Below, one piece after another: positions 36,469 to 48,156 of a stretch of DNA of 64,000 bases (positions are counted from its first letter, which is position 1; each line of letters opens with the position of its first letter). Under the pieces are notes generated by a model. The model was not told the DNA's origin and ran no database searches. It was given only the letters and a program-made list of their open reading frames with translations. The stretch covers positions 1,364,001 to 1,428,000 of the forward strand of contig CAUEEP010000922.1 in the NCBI GenBank assembly GCA_958450365.1, written 5' to 3'. The stretch is from Mesorhabditis belari (taxonomy: Eukaryota > Nematoda > Chromadorea > Rhabditida > Rhabditidae). Made by a program: the position numbers and the translations under genes.

Positions 36469-37419
36469 TCATTGCTTGGAAGCGGCCGAGCGACCCTTCT
36501 TCTAAAAAGCTTGATAACATAACAAAGATACAAACAAATGTGAAACAAACCTCGGACTTTGCGGATTTCGATGACTTGGCTTTGTCGTCCTTGCGCGAAC
36601 GAGTGCTCTTCACAACACCAGCGGCACGGCGAGTTGATGCCTAAAACAAAAAAGTGAAGTTGGCTTTTAAAAAGAATCAGTTGAAAGTGTCAACGCACCG
36701 ATTTGGAGCGTCCACGACCGGAACCAGCGCTCTTCAAGACACGACCAGCTCGTTTACCCGAGGCCTTAGCAAAAAAGTTATGCGAATGAAAATTAAGTAA
36801 CTCACCGAGCGTCCGCTCTTTGCCGCACGCTTCTTGTTGGAACGAGGGGTGCCCGATGCGGAGCGACGGCGAGTTGAACGAGAACGAGAACGTGATGCGG
36901 AGCGACGACGGGTTGAACGAGAACGAGAACGTGAACGTGATGCAGAACCGGCACGCTTGGCAGTGGAACGTTTACGCTTGACGGGAGCCGCCATCACCGA
37001 AGCCGAACGAGAGCTTTGACCACCGGCAGAAGATGGAGAGGATGCAGAAGATCCCGAGAAACTTCCAGAATTCTAAATTACAAGATTAAATAAAGAAAAA
37101 GCGCAACGCGTACCTGGGGTCCCGAAGGGCTCGAGTGCATTTGTTTGATCGTACTAGATGGAAGGGGTTTCTAAAGAAACAATTTATAAACCAAAAAAAC
37201 GGCAAACCAAAAGCTCTTGATCAAGACGGCGAGCTCGAAAGGCTTCGCGAAGGGCTTGATGATGAGATTTGCCAAGGTAGTTGAAGATCGAGGCTCGAGT
37301 GCGCGAACGACCCGCACGAGAACGAATAGAGCCAGCACTTGAAGAAGGCCTTGAGCGAGCAATACGACCAGAGCCTGAGCGAGCAATACGACCAGAGCCT
37401 GAGCGAACACGAGCCACCT
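36469..37419 (-). CDS. Ser/Arg/Lys-rich basic protein, chromatin-type (possibly sperm nuclear basic protein); N-terminus uncertain
   Basis: Exons in gene order are 37419-37208, 37170-37114, 37072-36806, 36764-36699, 36640-36551 and 36501-36469 (stop). Introns are 37-58 bp and phase 0, and the frame stays open throughout, giving about 240 residues. The sequence is dominated by Arg, Ser and Lys: GSGRIARS occurs twice, an SRSRSRS-TRRRSAS block occurs twice, and a lysine-rich tail ends KKGRSAASKQ. Two consecutive exons encode related modules (ASGKRAGRVLKS and ASTRRAAGVVKS), which looks like exon duplication. There is no RRM, so a classical SR splicing factor is unlikely. The composition fits protamine-like or linker-histone-tail-like DNA-binding proteins; that role is inference. 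The 37-bp intron was chosen because reading through it gives a stop, while splicing joins two open frames exactly. It converges with the G-alpha gene. The start codon must lie upstream; see the candidate at 38179-38194. Confidence 0.75.
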
Positions 37420-38178
37420 CTGAAAAATGAAAGATTGAATAAAGTAAAAGCTTATAGGTAGATTAGATTCATAGACTATATTCGATACTTAAAAAAGTAA
37501 TTTAGAGACCTTAGGAAAAGTAACTTCGAAGCTAGAAGTATAACAACATAACAGCGAAGGTACTAGAAGCATAACAACTCGAATTAAAATATTCGTTTGA
37601 GTACTACTATGTGTCGGTATGCTATTTTCATTAACTGTTTTTAGAAGCGGTGAATCGACTAAAACACAAACGGTTTGTTTTATTAAAAAGCCCTATCTTT
37701 TTTTCTACAAAATGCTTCTAAAGTCTTTGACAAAAAGCGCTTGTTTTGAGAAATTTCAAGAGGTGAGAAGGCGAGTTGTAAAAATTATTCGATTTGACCC
37801 CTTTCTTCTACAGAAACCTCTTTAACCTGTACAGTTACAGGTTAAAGAGTTACAGTTACAGAAACCTGTAAATAGAAAAAAGCTAGAACACAAAACGCTA
37901 GAAGTAGCAGAAAAAAAAATCGTCGCATCGTTTTGCTCTATCTTTCTCTTTTAAGAATTTACTTGCGAATTTGCATATCAGATCAAAATTTGTTTTAAAA
38001 TACCAACAATTAAAACAATTAAAACACTTAACACTTTTTATTTTTAGCGATGCAAAGTTTCTTTGGAGGAAACTCGCTAATAAAAGAAAATGAGCAAGGG
38101 ATATCAACACATAGTACTCAAGCTAATAAAGAGTAATAATAAAGTAAACGAAGAAAGAAAGAACAAAAAAAAACCCAC

Positions 38179-38194
38179 TCTTGGTTGAAGCCAT
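38179..38194 (-). CDS. candidate first exon (MASTK) of the basic protein gene
   Basis: The minus strand has an ATG followed by GCT TCA ACC AAG A and then a GTGGGT donor. The leftover single base joins in phase to the AG that begins the exon ending at 37419, giving MASTKKVARVRS. It would imply a 759-bp intron, much longer than the others in this gene, and the donor is not strong. A trans-spliced start nearer the gene is an alternative. Confidence 0.3.
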
Positions 38195-38369
38195 TCCAGA
38201 AGTCGAATTGAGTTGATCGGGCGAGAAGATCAAGATGATTTTTCCCCAACTTTGCGCTTCCTTTTATTTGATCGTTAAATTCAAATTTGAGAGTATGCAA
38301 AATCACCGTACCCCACGTTCTGCGCTTGCTAAAGTGCGCCCTTTTGCTTATTGCATTCTTTTCATTCGC

Positions 38370-38881
38370 GGGAGTGGGACAAATGCAGCCTTTTGTTTTG
38401 CGCACCCGGACATTTGCGCACCTTTTTTTCCGCACCTTGCCCATTAGCGCACCTTTTTTCGGGTTTTAAAAAGCTAATACATATTAACCTAAAGCTCTAA
38501 AAAGCTAATATTAACCAATTTCTATGCCAAAAGTTGTTTTTCTAGGTAATTTTAGGGCGTAGAATCGAAATTTTGACATATCAGAGCTTGTGGAAACAAA
38601 CGGACGGAGTTATACAAAGAGAAAAATCGACAATTTTCTGTAATTTGATCTAGCCGTTTTGTTTTGATCTAGCGTCTTTCAAATTGGTTCCACACGCTCT
38701 GATATGTCAAAATTTCGATTCTACGCCCTAAAATTACCTAGAAAAACAACTTTTGGCATAGAAATTGGTTAATATTAGCTTTTTTAAAACGCAAAAAAAG
38801 GTGCGCTAATGGGCAAGGTGCGGAAAAAAGGTGCGCAAATGTCCGGGTGCGCAAAAAAAAGGTCGCATTTGTCCCACTCCC
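38370..38881. mobile_element. hAT-type foldback element, copy 1
   Basis: Terminal inverted repeats start GGGAGTGGGAC and continue as long arms containing GCGCACCCGGACATTTGCGC. The element is flanked on both sides by TCATTCGC (38362-38369 and 38882-38889), an 8-bp target duplication as made by hAT transposases. There is no coding capacity. It lies upstream of the basic protein gene. Confidence 0.88.
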
Positions 38882-40027
38882 TCATTCGCACAATTTCTTC
38901 CCTGTTCAAGCCTCGTTTTTTTAGCCATTACATCAGTTCCCATCCATTTGTATTTCTTATTTGTTTATGGATCAAAGCTGACGCTGAATGCTCCATAATT
39001 GTGTGGTACCGGATGATCCTGATGTCAAAAAGCCGGCGTTCATCTAACTGAATTTTGGAATTCTAGAAGATGACGAATATCCGAAATTTTTCGAAAAATG
39101 GAGGATTCTTTGGATGATATGGTTTTAAAGTTGATAGAAAACACGAATACATTGAAAATTAGTGCATCAAATGCATCAGGTGCATTTAGCTGGAGGAAAC
39201 AATTCATTTCACTGATTTGCCTGGGCAAATCAGTTTGTCTCATCAGAGATTTTTCTGTTGTGAAGCTTTCTTTACAACAGACAAATGAACTAGTGATTGC
39301 AGTCGAAATGGGAAATAGTTACAGGGAATTTTTGTAAAAAGAGCTTTCTCTGTTCCTCTAAAATCATTCGTTTTTCGAAAACTTGCCAACTTTCTCGACT
39401 ACCGTAATCCTGTCTCTAGCTTTCATCCAATCTTTCTACATTTAGTCTGATTCCGTGAGGGTTAACAAAGGATATCGAAGATCCAAAAAGGAAATTGATT
39501 TGATGAAAACTAGAGACAAGATGATCACGGTAGCTCTTGAAGGTTGAAACGTTTTAGAAAAAGTGTTACACAAGCGAATCATTCTGGTGAAAAGCGTGGA
39601 TTTGATTAAATGTGTTGCTGATATAATATGCAAACCCCTTTTCTATTTAGATGTTCTTGACGTTGAGCGTCACATTCTTCAAGAAAGTATAATGAAAAGA
39701 GATCTGCATAAAAGAAACTTTGGATGCGAAAAGCGGTAAGATTTGCGTAAAGGGGAATAGTTTAGGCCGCAACAAATTTGATAAAGAATACTTTTCTATG
39801 AATATAAAATTTTGAAAATATTGTAGACTTATTTACCAACCTAATATTACTGTACTAGGTATGCGCTTTACTGGCTCTGTACTACGTGGTTCTGGGTAAA
39901 GTAATCGACCTGCTACTGTAGTGGAGTAGTCACTATTAGAGTCTAATTTCAACCTAACGCTTTTTTTGTATTTCACGACAATTTTTTAAGTGTACTCCCA
40001 TTTTTAGTCAAGTTCTTTATCAATCAC
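38882..40027. other. spacer between hAT foldback and eIF5
   Basis: A 79-codon plus frame at 39098-39337 (MEDSLDDMVLKLIENTNTLK start) has a plausible start but no recognised domain or splice context; treated as unproven. Confidence 0.45.
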
Positions 40028-40033
40028 TTTATT
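40028..40033 (-). terminator. poly(A) signal AATAAA for eIF5
   Basis: AATAAA on the minus strand about 115 bases downstream of the eIF5 stop; the best-placed signal for this transcript. Confidence 0.55.
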
Positions 40034-40147
40034 TAAAAAAGGTGACAACACATGAAAGCTAGATAAAAATATAGGTAGATAGGTGAAAATAAAAAAGAAC
40101 AATAAATTATTGAGCCCAACAAAATTTGGGCAGCGGCACAAAAACTA

Positions 40148-41991
40148 TTAGATGTTCTCGATGTCGATTTCTTCTCCATTCTCGTCGTTGACAGCCGTGA
40201 TTTGCTTGTTGAGGCGCTCCGCGTTTTGCTGTGCCATCTGAGAGGTCTTTGCTCCATCAAACTAAAAAAATGATAAATTGTCTAGCAAGTTCTGAAAGTA
40301 AGCAACGCAACTAGTTAGAAGCACAAACCTTGATCTCATCGTCGTCGTCGTCATCGTCGTCGTCATCTTCAGTCTCTTCTTCGGCCTCCTTCAACCAATT
40401 GATCACTTTCTCACAAGCGGCAATGATCGCCTTTGACTCGGTTTTCGAGACAAACTTTGAAGTTGGCTAAATCAGGCTTTTATTTAAGAATAGAAAAAAG
40501 CCGACTTGTACCTTTTCAGCCCATTTCAGGATTGAGTCCTCATCACAAATGTCAGTATCGTAGAGTCCCTTGATGATGTGCGGTGCACGGACAAGAAGAA
40601 CGTCCTTGAACTTGGTGACCACCTGTTCGATTCCTCCGAGCAAGTAACGCTGAGCCTAAAGAAAATAGATTTTTTAGACAATTTAAATCAATCCATACCT
40701 TCTCATCATTGGCCGTAAATTGCAAGAGACATTTCTTGTACTTCTCGATTTGCTTTTCGGCAACAATTTGTTCATTGAATAGCACGTTAGCCAAGAGTAG
40801 AGTCGCCTTCTGCTTCAGCTCGAGTCTCTCGGCTTCATTGCGAAGTGCCTAAATATAAAAGTTTAAAATGCACATTTACCAATTTTAAATTAATAGCTAA
40901 GTAATTGGGTACCTTTCCATCGCCGATCTCGTTTTTCTTCTTCATGTCCTGGAAGTAGGTGTACAGCATCTCGAGACGTTCCTCAATCGATTTGTCCAGA
41001 TCGGCCGAAATGACAAGTTTGTTGATGCCGGATGTAAGTTTCTCCGACTCGACCTCTGGAGCCCAATCTTCGTCCTCCTCATCAGCGATTTGAACCTCAT
41101 CTCCAGACGAAGAGTCTTGCTAAAACTTTGCATTAGTAGGACATAAAAATTTGAGCGTTTGCGATTTAAAGTTTAAAGCTATTTCTCTCGGTAACTAAAT
41201 AAAGTGTTACCTTATTTTCATTGTTCTCGTCCTGAGCATCTGTTCCATTGGTGCCGTTTGTCTTGCTTGGCTTCTTCTCCTTGACCACTGAAAAGTCCAC
41301 CTCAATCTTTGGCGGATTCTTGACAATGAACGTAGCGAGACGATGACGTTGATCAATGATGTACATGTGACCACAAGCCTTGCATTTCGAGTTGATTTGC
41401 TGCTTGCGTACAGTCTAAATTTAAAAATATTTCAGAATATAAAACACAAACTTACAAGTAAAGTCTCAGGATTTTCGCAAGCCGGACAAAGCACGAATTT
41501 CTTGATAAAGCCGTCTAAGATGTCTTGAAGCTTGGCCGCATCGTGTTCTCCGTTGACGATGTAGCGTTCATTCTTCTGGTCGACTTGCGTCTGCGCTCCG
41601 AGCTCACAACCGAAGTATTTTGTTGGATCTAAAATCAAATAATGATATCTTTTAACTAATGAAATAATATCCTTTTAACCGGGTCTTGTTTAACCAAGGT
41701 TTAAACAAAAAAGTTAAACTCACAAGTAGGAGGACGCTCGAGAGCCTTGGCGATCTCGACCATATTAGAAATGACGGTTTTAATGCCATTTCCCTTCCCC
41801 TCGACCTTGGCTGAAATTTATTCTATTAGAAAGAGAACAAAAAACAAAACATAGGTAAGTAGTCAAATTTTGGGAACAAACCAAAACAAATTTTAATACG
41901 AAATACAGACACAAAATTTGAAACCTTGGATACGCGGCATCTTGTAGCGGTAGAATGGATCGGTGACGGAGCGGTTCACGTTGAGAGCCAT
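40148..41991 (-). CDS. eif-5: translation initiation factor eIF5, 9 exons, 427 aa
   Basis: Exons in gene order are 41991-41925, 41810-41724, 41628-41456, 41414-41211, 41119-40913, 40848-40699, 40655-40512, 40466-40329 and 40261-40148; all phases close on 1284 coding bases. eIF5 is the GTPase-activating protein for eIF2 in the 43S/48S pre-initiation complex. The N-terminal domain begins [20 protein letters not shown] and keeps Arg15, the arginine finger of the family. A zinc ribbon uses Cys99, Cys102, Cys120 and Cys123. An acidic linker around residue 180-200 leads to the C-terminal HEAT-like W2 domain, which has its aromatic/acidic region ([12 protein letters not shown]) and an acidic run of ten Asp. 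The protein ends EEIDIENI. Length agrees with animal eIF5 (about 430). Introns are mostly 40-110 bp. Nothing is truncated and I see no frameshift. Confidence 0.97.
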
Positions 41992-42453
41992 CTTTTAGGA
42001 TAGGTATAAATTCTTCTAAAGGCAAATGATTAAAAGTGAGCATAAGAGACCGCCAACCTTTGTCAAAAAAATTGTAGGTTTTTGTAGAATTCACAGTGCA
42101 TGCGCAACTGGAATTGTTGATGCAGGGAAATAAAAAGCTTGTAGCCTTCAGTTTCTTCCTTTTTCTCGACAACCGCCCTGAAGAGAGAAAAAAATTTATA
42201 CAGAATGTAAAATCTTAAAGGTTTAACGTCAGTTATAATGAAACGAACCCTGATCAGAAAAGCGACTATGCATGCAACGAAACGTTGAAAATGAAAGGTC
42301 CAACTTTTTCTCAGTCAAAGGCTGTCAAAATAAAATGATAATTGTTGTATTCTAATCTTTTTAACTTTACTTTTCAACGTTTTTAGATTTAAAAAATCTT
42401 ACCCTAAAAATCCTAAACTTACAAACTGCCCAATTTAAATCAAAAAGCATAAA

Positions 42454-42570
42454 ATGACCTTCTTGAGGGTTGTCAATCATAAAATTCCTGAGGACGGTGA
42501 TCCTTTCTTTTGGGCTGATGAACATGCACAGTCGGTGCACTCCGGTTTTCTCAATGTAGAGTTAACCTGA
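42454..42570 (+). CDS. small ORF of 38 aa, unrecognised, opposite strand also open
   Basis: The plus strand reads MTFLRVVNHKIPEDGDPFFW and ends HSGFLNVELT before a TGA. The minus strand over the same bases is also open (MFISPKERITVLRNFM, then NPQEGHFMLFDLNWAV up to a GTAAGT donor). The stretch is more G+C-rich than its surroundings and lies 460 bases upstream of eIF5. One of the strands may be an exon of a short gene; I cannot decide which, and both could be chance. Confidence 0.25.
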   Translation: MTFLRVVNHKIPEDGDPFFWADEHAQSVHSGFLNVELT

Positions 42571-44175
42571 AAATGAAATCTTAATCAAATCCAGAGAATT
42601 TGAAACGAAAAATGGGGAAAGCTATTGCCACGCGAAAAATCGAAGGAAACGTGTGGAAATTGTTGGCCAGAAGCAACGTCATTTCGTTAAGTGGGGAAAA
42701 GTGAAAGAAATAGGGGTCGGGATGGACGACCAATCGGAAATGAGCCGCCCGTTGCAATCGATCGCCACCATAGCACAGCAATTCCACGCGGGACCACGCA
42801 AAACTAGAAAGCCACAAAGCAAAACCAGAAAGAAATGAAAGAAATTGAGTGAAGGGTGGCAAAATATGGCGTGAAATTGTCAGAAGAAAAACGATAACGA
42901 TAGCCGTTGGCATTTCTGGGTCCGATTTGTGCAAGAGCATCAAAAATTTCAAAAAACGGGCAAAAGGGGCAAAAGGGGATTCAAAAAGAAACCTATAAAA
43001 TGCGAAGAAAGACAAATTGATTTTTGTGAACTGAAAATTTCCCTCGCGGCGCTTCTATTTATGCAATTTTTTTCTCATTTAAAGATGTTCTGCTAAACAA
43101 TTGAATGAAAGATTTTACAAAAATTTTTAGTAAATAAAAAACTTAAATAAGAGTTTTTGAACTGAACTGAAAACTTTTTTCTCATTTTATAGATTTACTA
43201 ACAATATCAATGGATAATAAAAACAAAAACGGCAGTCTCTAAAGTATATCAGCCATCAGCCTTTTAGAAAGCCAATCAGACCACAAAGCAGCGAACAAGG
43301 ATGAGAAATTTCTAGTTTCACAAAAAGCTACATATAAGGATTTAGCAAAAGAGAGTTTCTATAAAAGTTTCACACCGTATTTCAATATTGATTCACGAAA
43401 AGGGAAACGGGGGTTGGGTGGAGAAAACTATCGTCGTGGGAAGAGGGGAGCCGGTTTTCCGTTCAGAGCAGTGAGTGGGATGAAAAAAAGGAGAAAAAGG
43501 AGAAAAAGGGATCGGTGCGGGGAATGAAAAAGGACGGAAAAACGACGACGATGACAAGAAGGGAGAAGAAAATGAGAATAGACGAGAATGGAGAATGGTG
43601 TCGAGTGGATTGAAAGAGCCGTTTTTGAAGGGGAAAGGGGGCGGTGAGAAGAAGTGGACTGCTAAAGGGGAAAACATTGGGGAAGTTTGGTGTCATAATC
43701 TTCGTTTTGATACTTGAAAGGGTTGAAAGTCAATTAATAGAGATATCAGTATAGTACTCAATACAGTACAGTTTCTTCTTCCTTTAGAAGAAAGGAAGAA
43801 GGAACTTTACTTTACCTTCTTCCTCAATAAGGTCCAGTTTCTTCTTTCAACACTATTTCTAAAAGTTCTAACATTTACTGTAATGAAATGATGTCAATTT
43901 AATGATTGTAAATTCTGAGGTAATCTTTAAAAGTCTGAACGGATCTGTACCGTATTCCTCGTTTAAATCCTTATCTCATTTTGATTCACCAACAAAAAAA
44001 CAGCGACGAAATTGGCACCAATGACCAGCCTAGGTACATAACGGTTAGCCTAGCCGTAAACATAACAACTTGCTCATCAAATTGAATGTCTTAGCAAAGT
44101 TTTTTGGAGAAGCTCTCACCCTAAAGCATAAGATGGTTCAGTACAAGAAGCAACACTTCTGTAACGTAAACAACA
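42571..44175. other. 5' flank of eIF5 and purine-rich spacer
   Basis: A 144-codon minus frame (42581-43015) is hydrophobic and unrecognised. 43390-43680 is strongly purine-rich on the plus strand. No exon supported. Confidence 0.45.
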
Positions 44176-44446
44176 TACCGTAAATACTGTAATAGTACCC
44201 CACCCCCTTCGTACAGTCGCGTAGTCGCAAAAGTTTTTTAGTATTTCATTGTTTTTCAAAGCACCCGTACTTTCAAAAAATACGTCTTTGGTATCAAAAA
44301 ATAGCCCAGAGTTTCAGCTATTTTTTGATGCCTAAGCACGCATTGTAGCATAAACCAGTGTCGAGAAAAATGCGTCCAAAGCTAGACTACGCAACGCTCC
44401 GCACCGTCATTATGGGGGCGGCGGTACTATTACAGTATTTACGGTA
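44176..44446. mobile_element. family A inverted-repeat element, single unit
   Basis: TACCGTAAATACTGTAATAG to TACTATTACAGTATTTACGG, 271 bases, with the same interior as the 17.8- and 27.5-kb units and no reading frame. Confidence 0.85.
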
Positions 44447-45484
44447 AATAAAGCAACACTTCTGCTAGATCAAAAAGAACTTCGGATCTAAAAATGCCAA
44501 GATCTAGAGCTCTTAGATTGAATATCAAAACTTTATCGAAAAAGGATTCCCCAGAATGAATGTGGGTGACTGAGCACATCCCTTTACCCCAATGAAAGAA
44601 CCCTTCCATCTCTTCCATCCCATCACATCCCTACCCCTCCCTCCATTTCTCCTCTCACACCCATCAGCTTCTCCCATAATTGGATGCACACCGGACACAG
44701 CTCTTCTCTGTCTTTTTCCTATCGTCTTAAAAAAGTGAGGCACTCGTCAACCCCCGCATCCAAGCCATTCATATTTCTCCATCGAGCGATGAAGCGATGT
44801 CAGGAATAGGAATGATAGATAGATTGAGTTCTGGAAGGGTTTTAATTGTTTGGGGATAAAGAATGGACTATTGATCACCAAAATATAAAGTATAAAGCTG
44901 TATACTGAGCTCGTTTAGATCAAAGAAGAAACTTTAGTGTTTTTTTTGTTTATAATTGCAGTTTCTGTTTGGTTTGGTTTGGTTTTTTAACGGTTTGGAT
45001 TCATAATAAGTCTAACTAATGTTTTCAAATTGAATAACAGAATTTGCGCAGCTTGCTCGTTAATATACAAATTGATCTTTGATTTCTTACTTTATCATTG
45101 AATTTCAGTAGATTTTATCCCAAATTTGATATAGTTTTTAATAGTTTTGAGCTAGAATGAATAAATATAAACCTAATAAAGCCATCTATACTATTTTCCT
45201 TTTTGTTTATATCTAACTAAAGATACGCTGAGGGAATTTCCATTTATCATATTTTAGTTGAAAGGGCAATGATGCAAAGTACCTAAATAACAAAAACTAT
45301 TCCACTAGTCTATTTTTGAATTCAACACTAGAATTCAAAGTCCAAAAATGCAAATAGTGACTATTTTAAGCTTTCCCAGCTCAATGATCCAATAAAGACA
45401 ATAAAAGAATAAAAACAAAAAACAAAACGAAGCTCTTCTCTTTAACCAAGCTCAACTTCACAACAGCTCAATAACTCGTTTCGA

Positions 45485-45710
45485 AGAGTTCATTCGTTCA
45501 GTTCATTCGTTCTGTTCATTCGTTCAATCCATTCGTTCAATCCATTCGTTCAATCCATTCGTTCAATCCATTCGTTCAATCCATTCGTTCAATCCATTCG
45601 TTCAATCCATTCGTTCAATCCATTCGTTCAATCCATTCGTTCAATCCATTCGTTCAATCCATTTGTTCAATCCATTTGTTCAGTTCATTTGTTCAGTTCA
45701 TTCGTTTCCT
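45485..45710. repeat. 13-bp CATTCGTTCAATC minisatellite
   Basis: About 17 units; the flanking ones have TTCAGTT or TTTGTTC variants. Confidence 0.9.
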
Positions 45711-45922
45711 TTCAGAGAATTTCTCACCCCATTTTTTTCAGATAATTATGGGAATTCCCATCGCCTAATTGGAAGTCACACAAATTGAAAGGTAATTTGA
45801 TTTGAGAAGAAAAGAGAAGAATCATGAAGCAAAAAATTCTTTCAAAGATTCAGGAATCTAAAGTCCAAAGCGCGAAAAAAGAGCTATCCTAAAATTGGGT
45901 AAGTTTTGAAGTCTTGAAGTTG

Positions 45923-46590
45923 ATCGCGGCCGGGTGACGATAAAAATTTTTTTACGGCAACCACCTGTTTTTTTGTTTTAATATCGCTGATTTTATTATA
46001 AAAAGAATAAAAATCACCCGGTTAGAGTGATTTGATGGGTTTACAAATTTTTGGAGACACTGCAAGGCTTGGAGAAAAACAAGATCGTCACTCATCAGAC
46101 ACCTCAGCTAAAAGGCACCTATTTGAGAAAACTAAAAGCATAAGCGACCACAAATGAAAAAAGATCTAATTGTGTCAATCAAAGCGCTGAAGACGTCCTA
46201 CGATGGAGGAGATCCAGTCACTTTTGGTGAAGATGCGCTGGAAATTGATAAGATAGGAAGCCGATTTGTACTGCTGTACTTGAGCGAAGATGAAAGTGAG
46301 CAAGAGGAAGAATTATAGATTAACAATTTATTTTTATTACTTTTTGTGCTTTTTATTTAGTTTTTAAATTTATCTGCAACTAAAACTCAATCGATCTAGA
46401 CTGTGCTGAGGTGTCTGATGAGTGACGATCTTGTTTTCCTCCAAGCCTTGCAGTGTCTCCAAAAATTTGTAAACCCATCAAATCACTCTAACCGGGTGAT
46501 TTTTATTCTTTTTATAATAAAATCAGCGATATTAAAACAAAAAAACAGGTGGTTGCCGTAAAAAAATTTTTATCGTCACCCGGCCGCGAT
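45923..46590. mobile_element. foldback element D: 186-bp arms around a 296-bp centre with a small ORF
   Basis: Left arm 45923-46108 and right arm 46405-46590 are near-perfect inverted copies starting ATCGCGGCCGGGTGACGATA. The centre contains the 54-codon frame at 46154-46318. I see no clear target duplication. Such long arms suggest a MULE-like or foldback transposon. Confidence 0.85.
46154..46318 (+). CDS. 54-aa unrecognised ORF inside foldback element D
   Basis: It begins MKKDLIVSIKALKTSYDGGD and ends with an acidic tail (LSEDESEQEEEL). An in-frame stop lies 18 bases upstream of the ATG, so the frame is closed on both sides. Base composition is richer in G+C than the surroundings, as an exon would be. 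It may be a captured host exon or a remnant of the element's own gene; I recognise no domain and give it modest weight as a real protein. Confidence 0.35.
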   Translation: MKKDLIVSIKALKTSYDGGDPVTFGEDALEIDKIGSRFVLLYLSEDESEQEEEL

Positions 46591-47623
46591 TAATACCCCC
46601 CCCCCCCTTTAATTATAACAGAAACAAAACTGAAATATCTAGATTAAATCTAGCGATATCTAGATTAGATCTAGCAATATCTAGCAATGCAAATAGTGAC
46701 TATTTTAAGCTTTCCCAGCTCAATAATCCAAAATCTAGCAATATCCAGCTGTAACTTTAAAAAAAAACTTACCAAATCGATCAGTCAAACGTATTTCGAA
46801 ACACCCAAAGAGCTTAAACAGCCACAAAATGAACGGGAGAGTTCAGCCAGCGTTTTCTTCTTATCACAAAGAGAAAAATCAAAGAGAGATTGGGAAAATT
46901 TTGTGAAAAACGAGAAAAAGAGTGCTACATCTCGTTCTTAAAAGAAAAGCCTTTTTTTTGCTTTTTTCGTTTCCTCGGGAAAAATGGCGGAGTCTATCTG
47001 GGTCGACCGCTTTTCATTTGGTGTGTTTAGATTGGGTTTGGGGGAAAATATTGATAGAAATTGATTTAGGAAGTTCTTGAAGTTGTTAAGCTATTAAAAC
47101 GCTTCAATTCTCAAGCAGATCTTTGAAAACAATGAAAACAAGTATCAGACTTTTATTTGAGCACATCACTTTGTGATTTTAGCTGAAAATTTGAGGTATT
47201 GATTTGAAAATTGTTTGAAAGGTAGTGTTTTTTTTTTGAAATCATGAAATCACTGCCAGAAATCATGATCAGCTTTTTGATTTCTTACAAACCAACCCTC
47301 AATAACTTTTAAACCTCAATAAAAAAGTTTTCAAGGTAAAAATCATCGTTGACATCACCAAAGACTTTGAAAAGCTTAAAATAAATAAAATAATTCAAAA
47401 TAAGTAAAGAGAAAGCTCAAATTCCATTCTAAAGCTTTAAAAAAAAGCAAACGATTTTTTTTCAGGCTATTTCGAAAGATTTGTGACTCAAAAAGCATCT
47501 TTTTTTTCTCAAATTTGTGACTAATTTGTTTGCAAAAGGGACTTTTTACAAACATTGATCATCAAAATATTTGTGTCTCTTTAAATTTTCACAAAATTGA
47601 ATTGAATTGAACAACAACAAAAC

Positions 47624-47752
47624 AACAAACAATGCAACTGCTTAGTTACTGCTTAGTTAAGCCCTCAAACAATGCAACTGCTTAGTTACTGCCTAGTTAA
47701 GCCCTCAAACAGTGCAACTGCTTAGTTACTGCTTAGTTAAGCCCTCAAACAT
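47624..47752. repeat. 43-bp tandem repeat, three copies
   Basis: Unit AACAATGCAACTGCTTAGTT followed by ACTGCTTAGTTAAGCCCTCA, three copies with two substitutions. Confidence 0.9.
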
Positions 47753-47828
47753 CAGAGCTTTCAATAGGGGAAAGGGCAAAGTAGCATTTTTTAATGAAAT
47801 GAGAAACTTTATACTTAAAGTTTGAGTA

Positions 47829-47901
47829 CTGTAGAAGTATTGTAGGAGTACTGGAGGAGTACTGTAAGAGTACTGTAGGAGTACTGTAAGAGTACAGTAA
47901 T
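47829..47901. repeat. GTACTGTAGGA short repeat
   Basis: Six to seven 11-bp units with AGGA/AAGA variants. Confidence 0.82.
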
Positions 47902-48156
47902 CGTTCCTGAATTCTAAAGAAGCTAACAATAAGTCAGAGACTTGGTCACTTGATTATAAAAGAGAACGATTTCATCATTCAAAAATTCGATTGCACAACA
48001 CAACGTTTGGAAAGAGTTTCTCTTGCTCTTGTTGGGAAATACAAATCACTAAAAAACTTGACTTTCTAAACAATCAAACTGAACTCAGAACTCATGCTAA
48101 ACAATATGCAAAGCCAAAGCCAAAGCGTACCGACGCTTAGTTAAAGCAAACGCTAG

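Larger units (their letters stand above)
46591..48156. other. spacer, no gene supported
   Basis: It starts with a run of ten C. A 32-base stretch near 46687 (GCAAATAGTGACTATTTTAA start) repeats one near 45350. Otherwise A/T-rich with the 43-bp and 11-bp repeats. Confidence 0.5.

Noticed and set aside
37114..37140. Separate gene starting at ATG 37140 (MHSSPSGPQ)
   Set aside because: Splicing out the 37-bp intron joins the upstream exon in the same phase without a stop; one gene is the simpler reading, although a separate start is not excluded.
36469..37419. SR-family splicing factor
   Set aside because: RS dipeptides are present but there is no RNA-recognition motif and the lysine-rich tail fits a DNA-binding basic protein better.
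42581..43015. 144-codon minus-strand frame as a membrane protein
   Set aside because: Hydrophobicity follows from the purine-rich complement; no splice sites, no recognised motif, and the opposite strand is equally gene-like.
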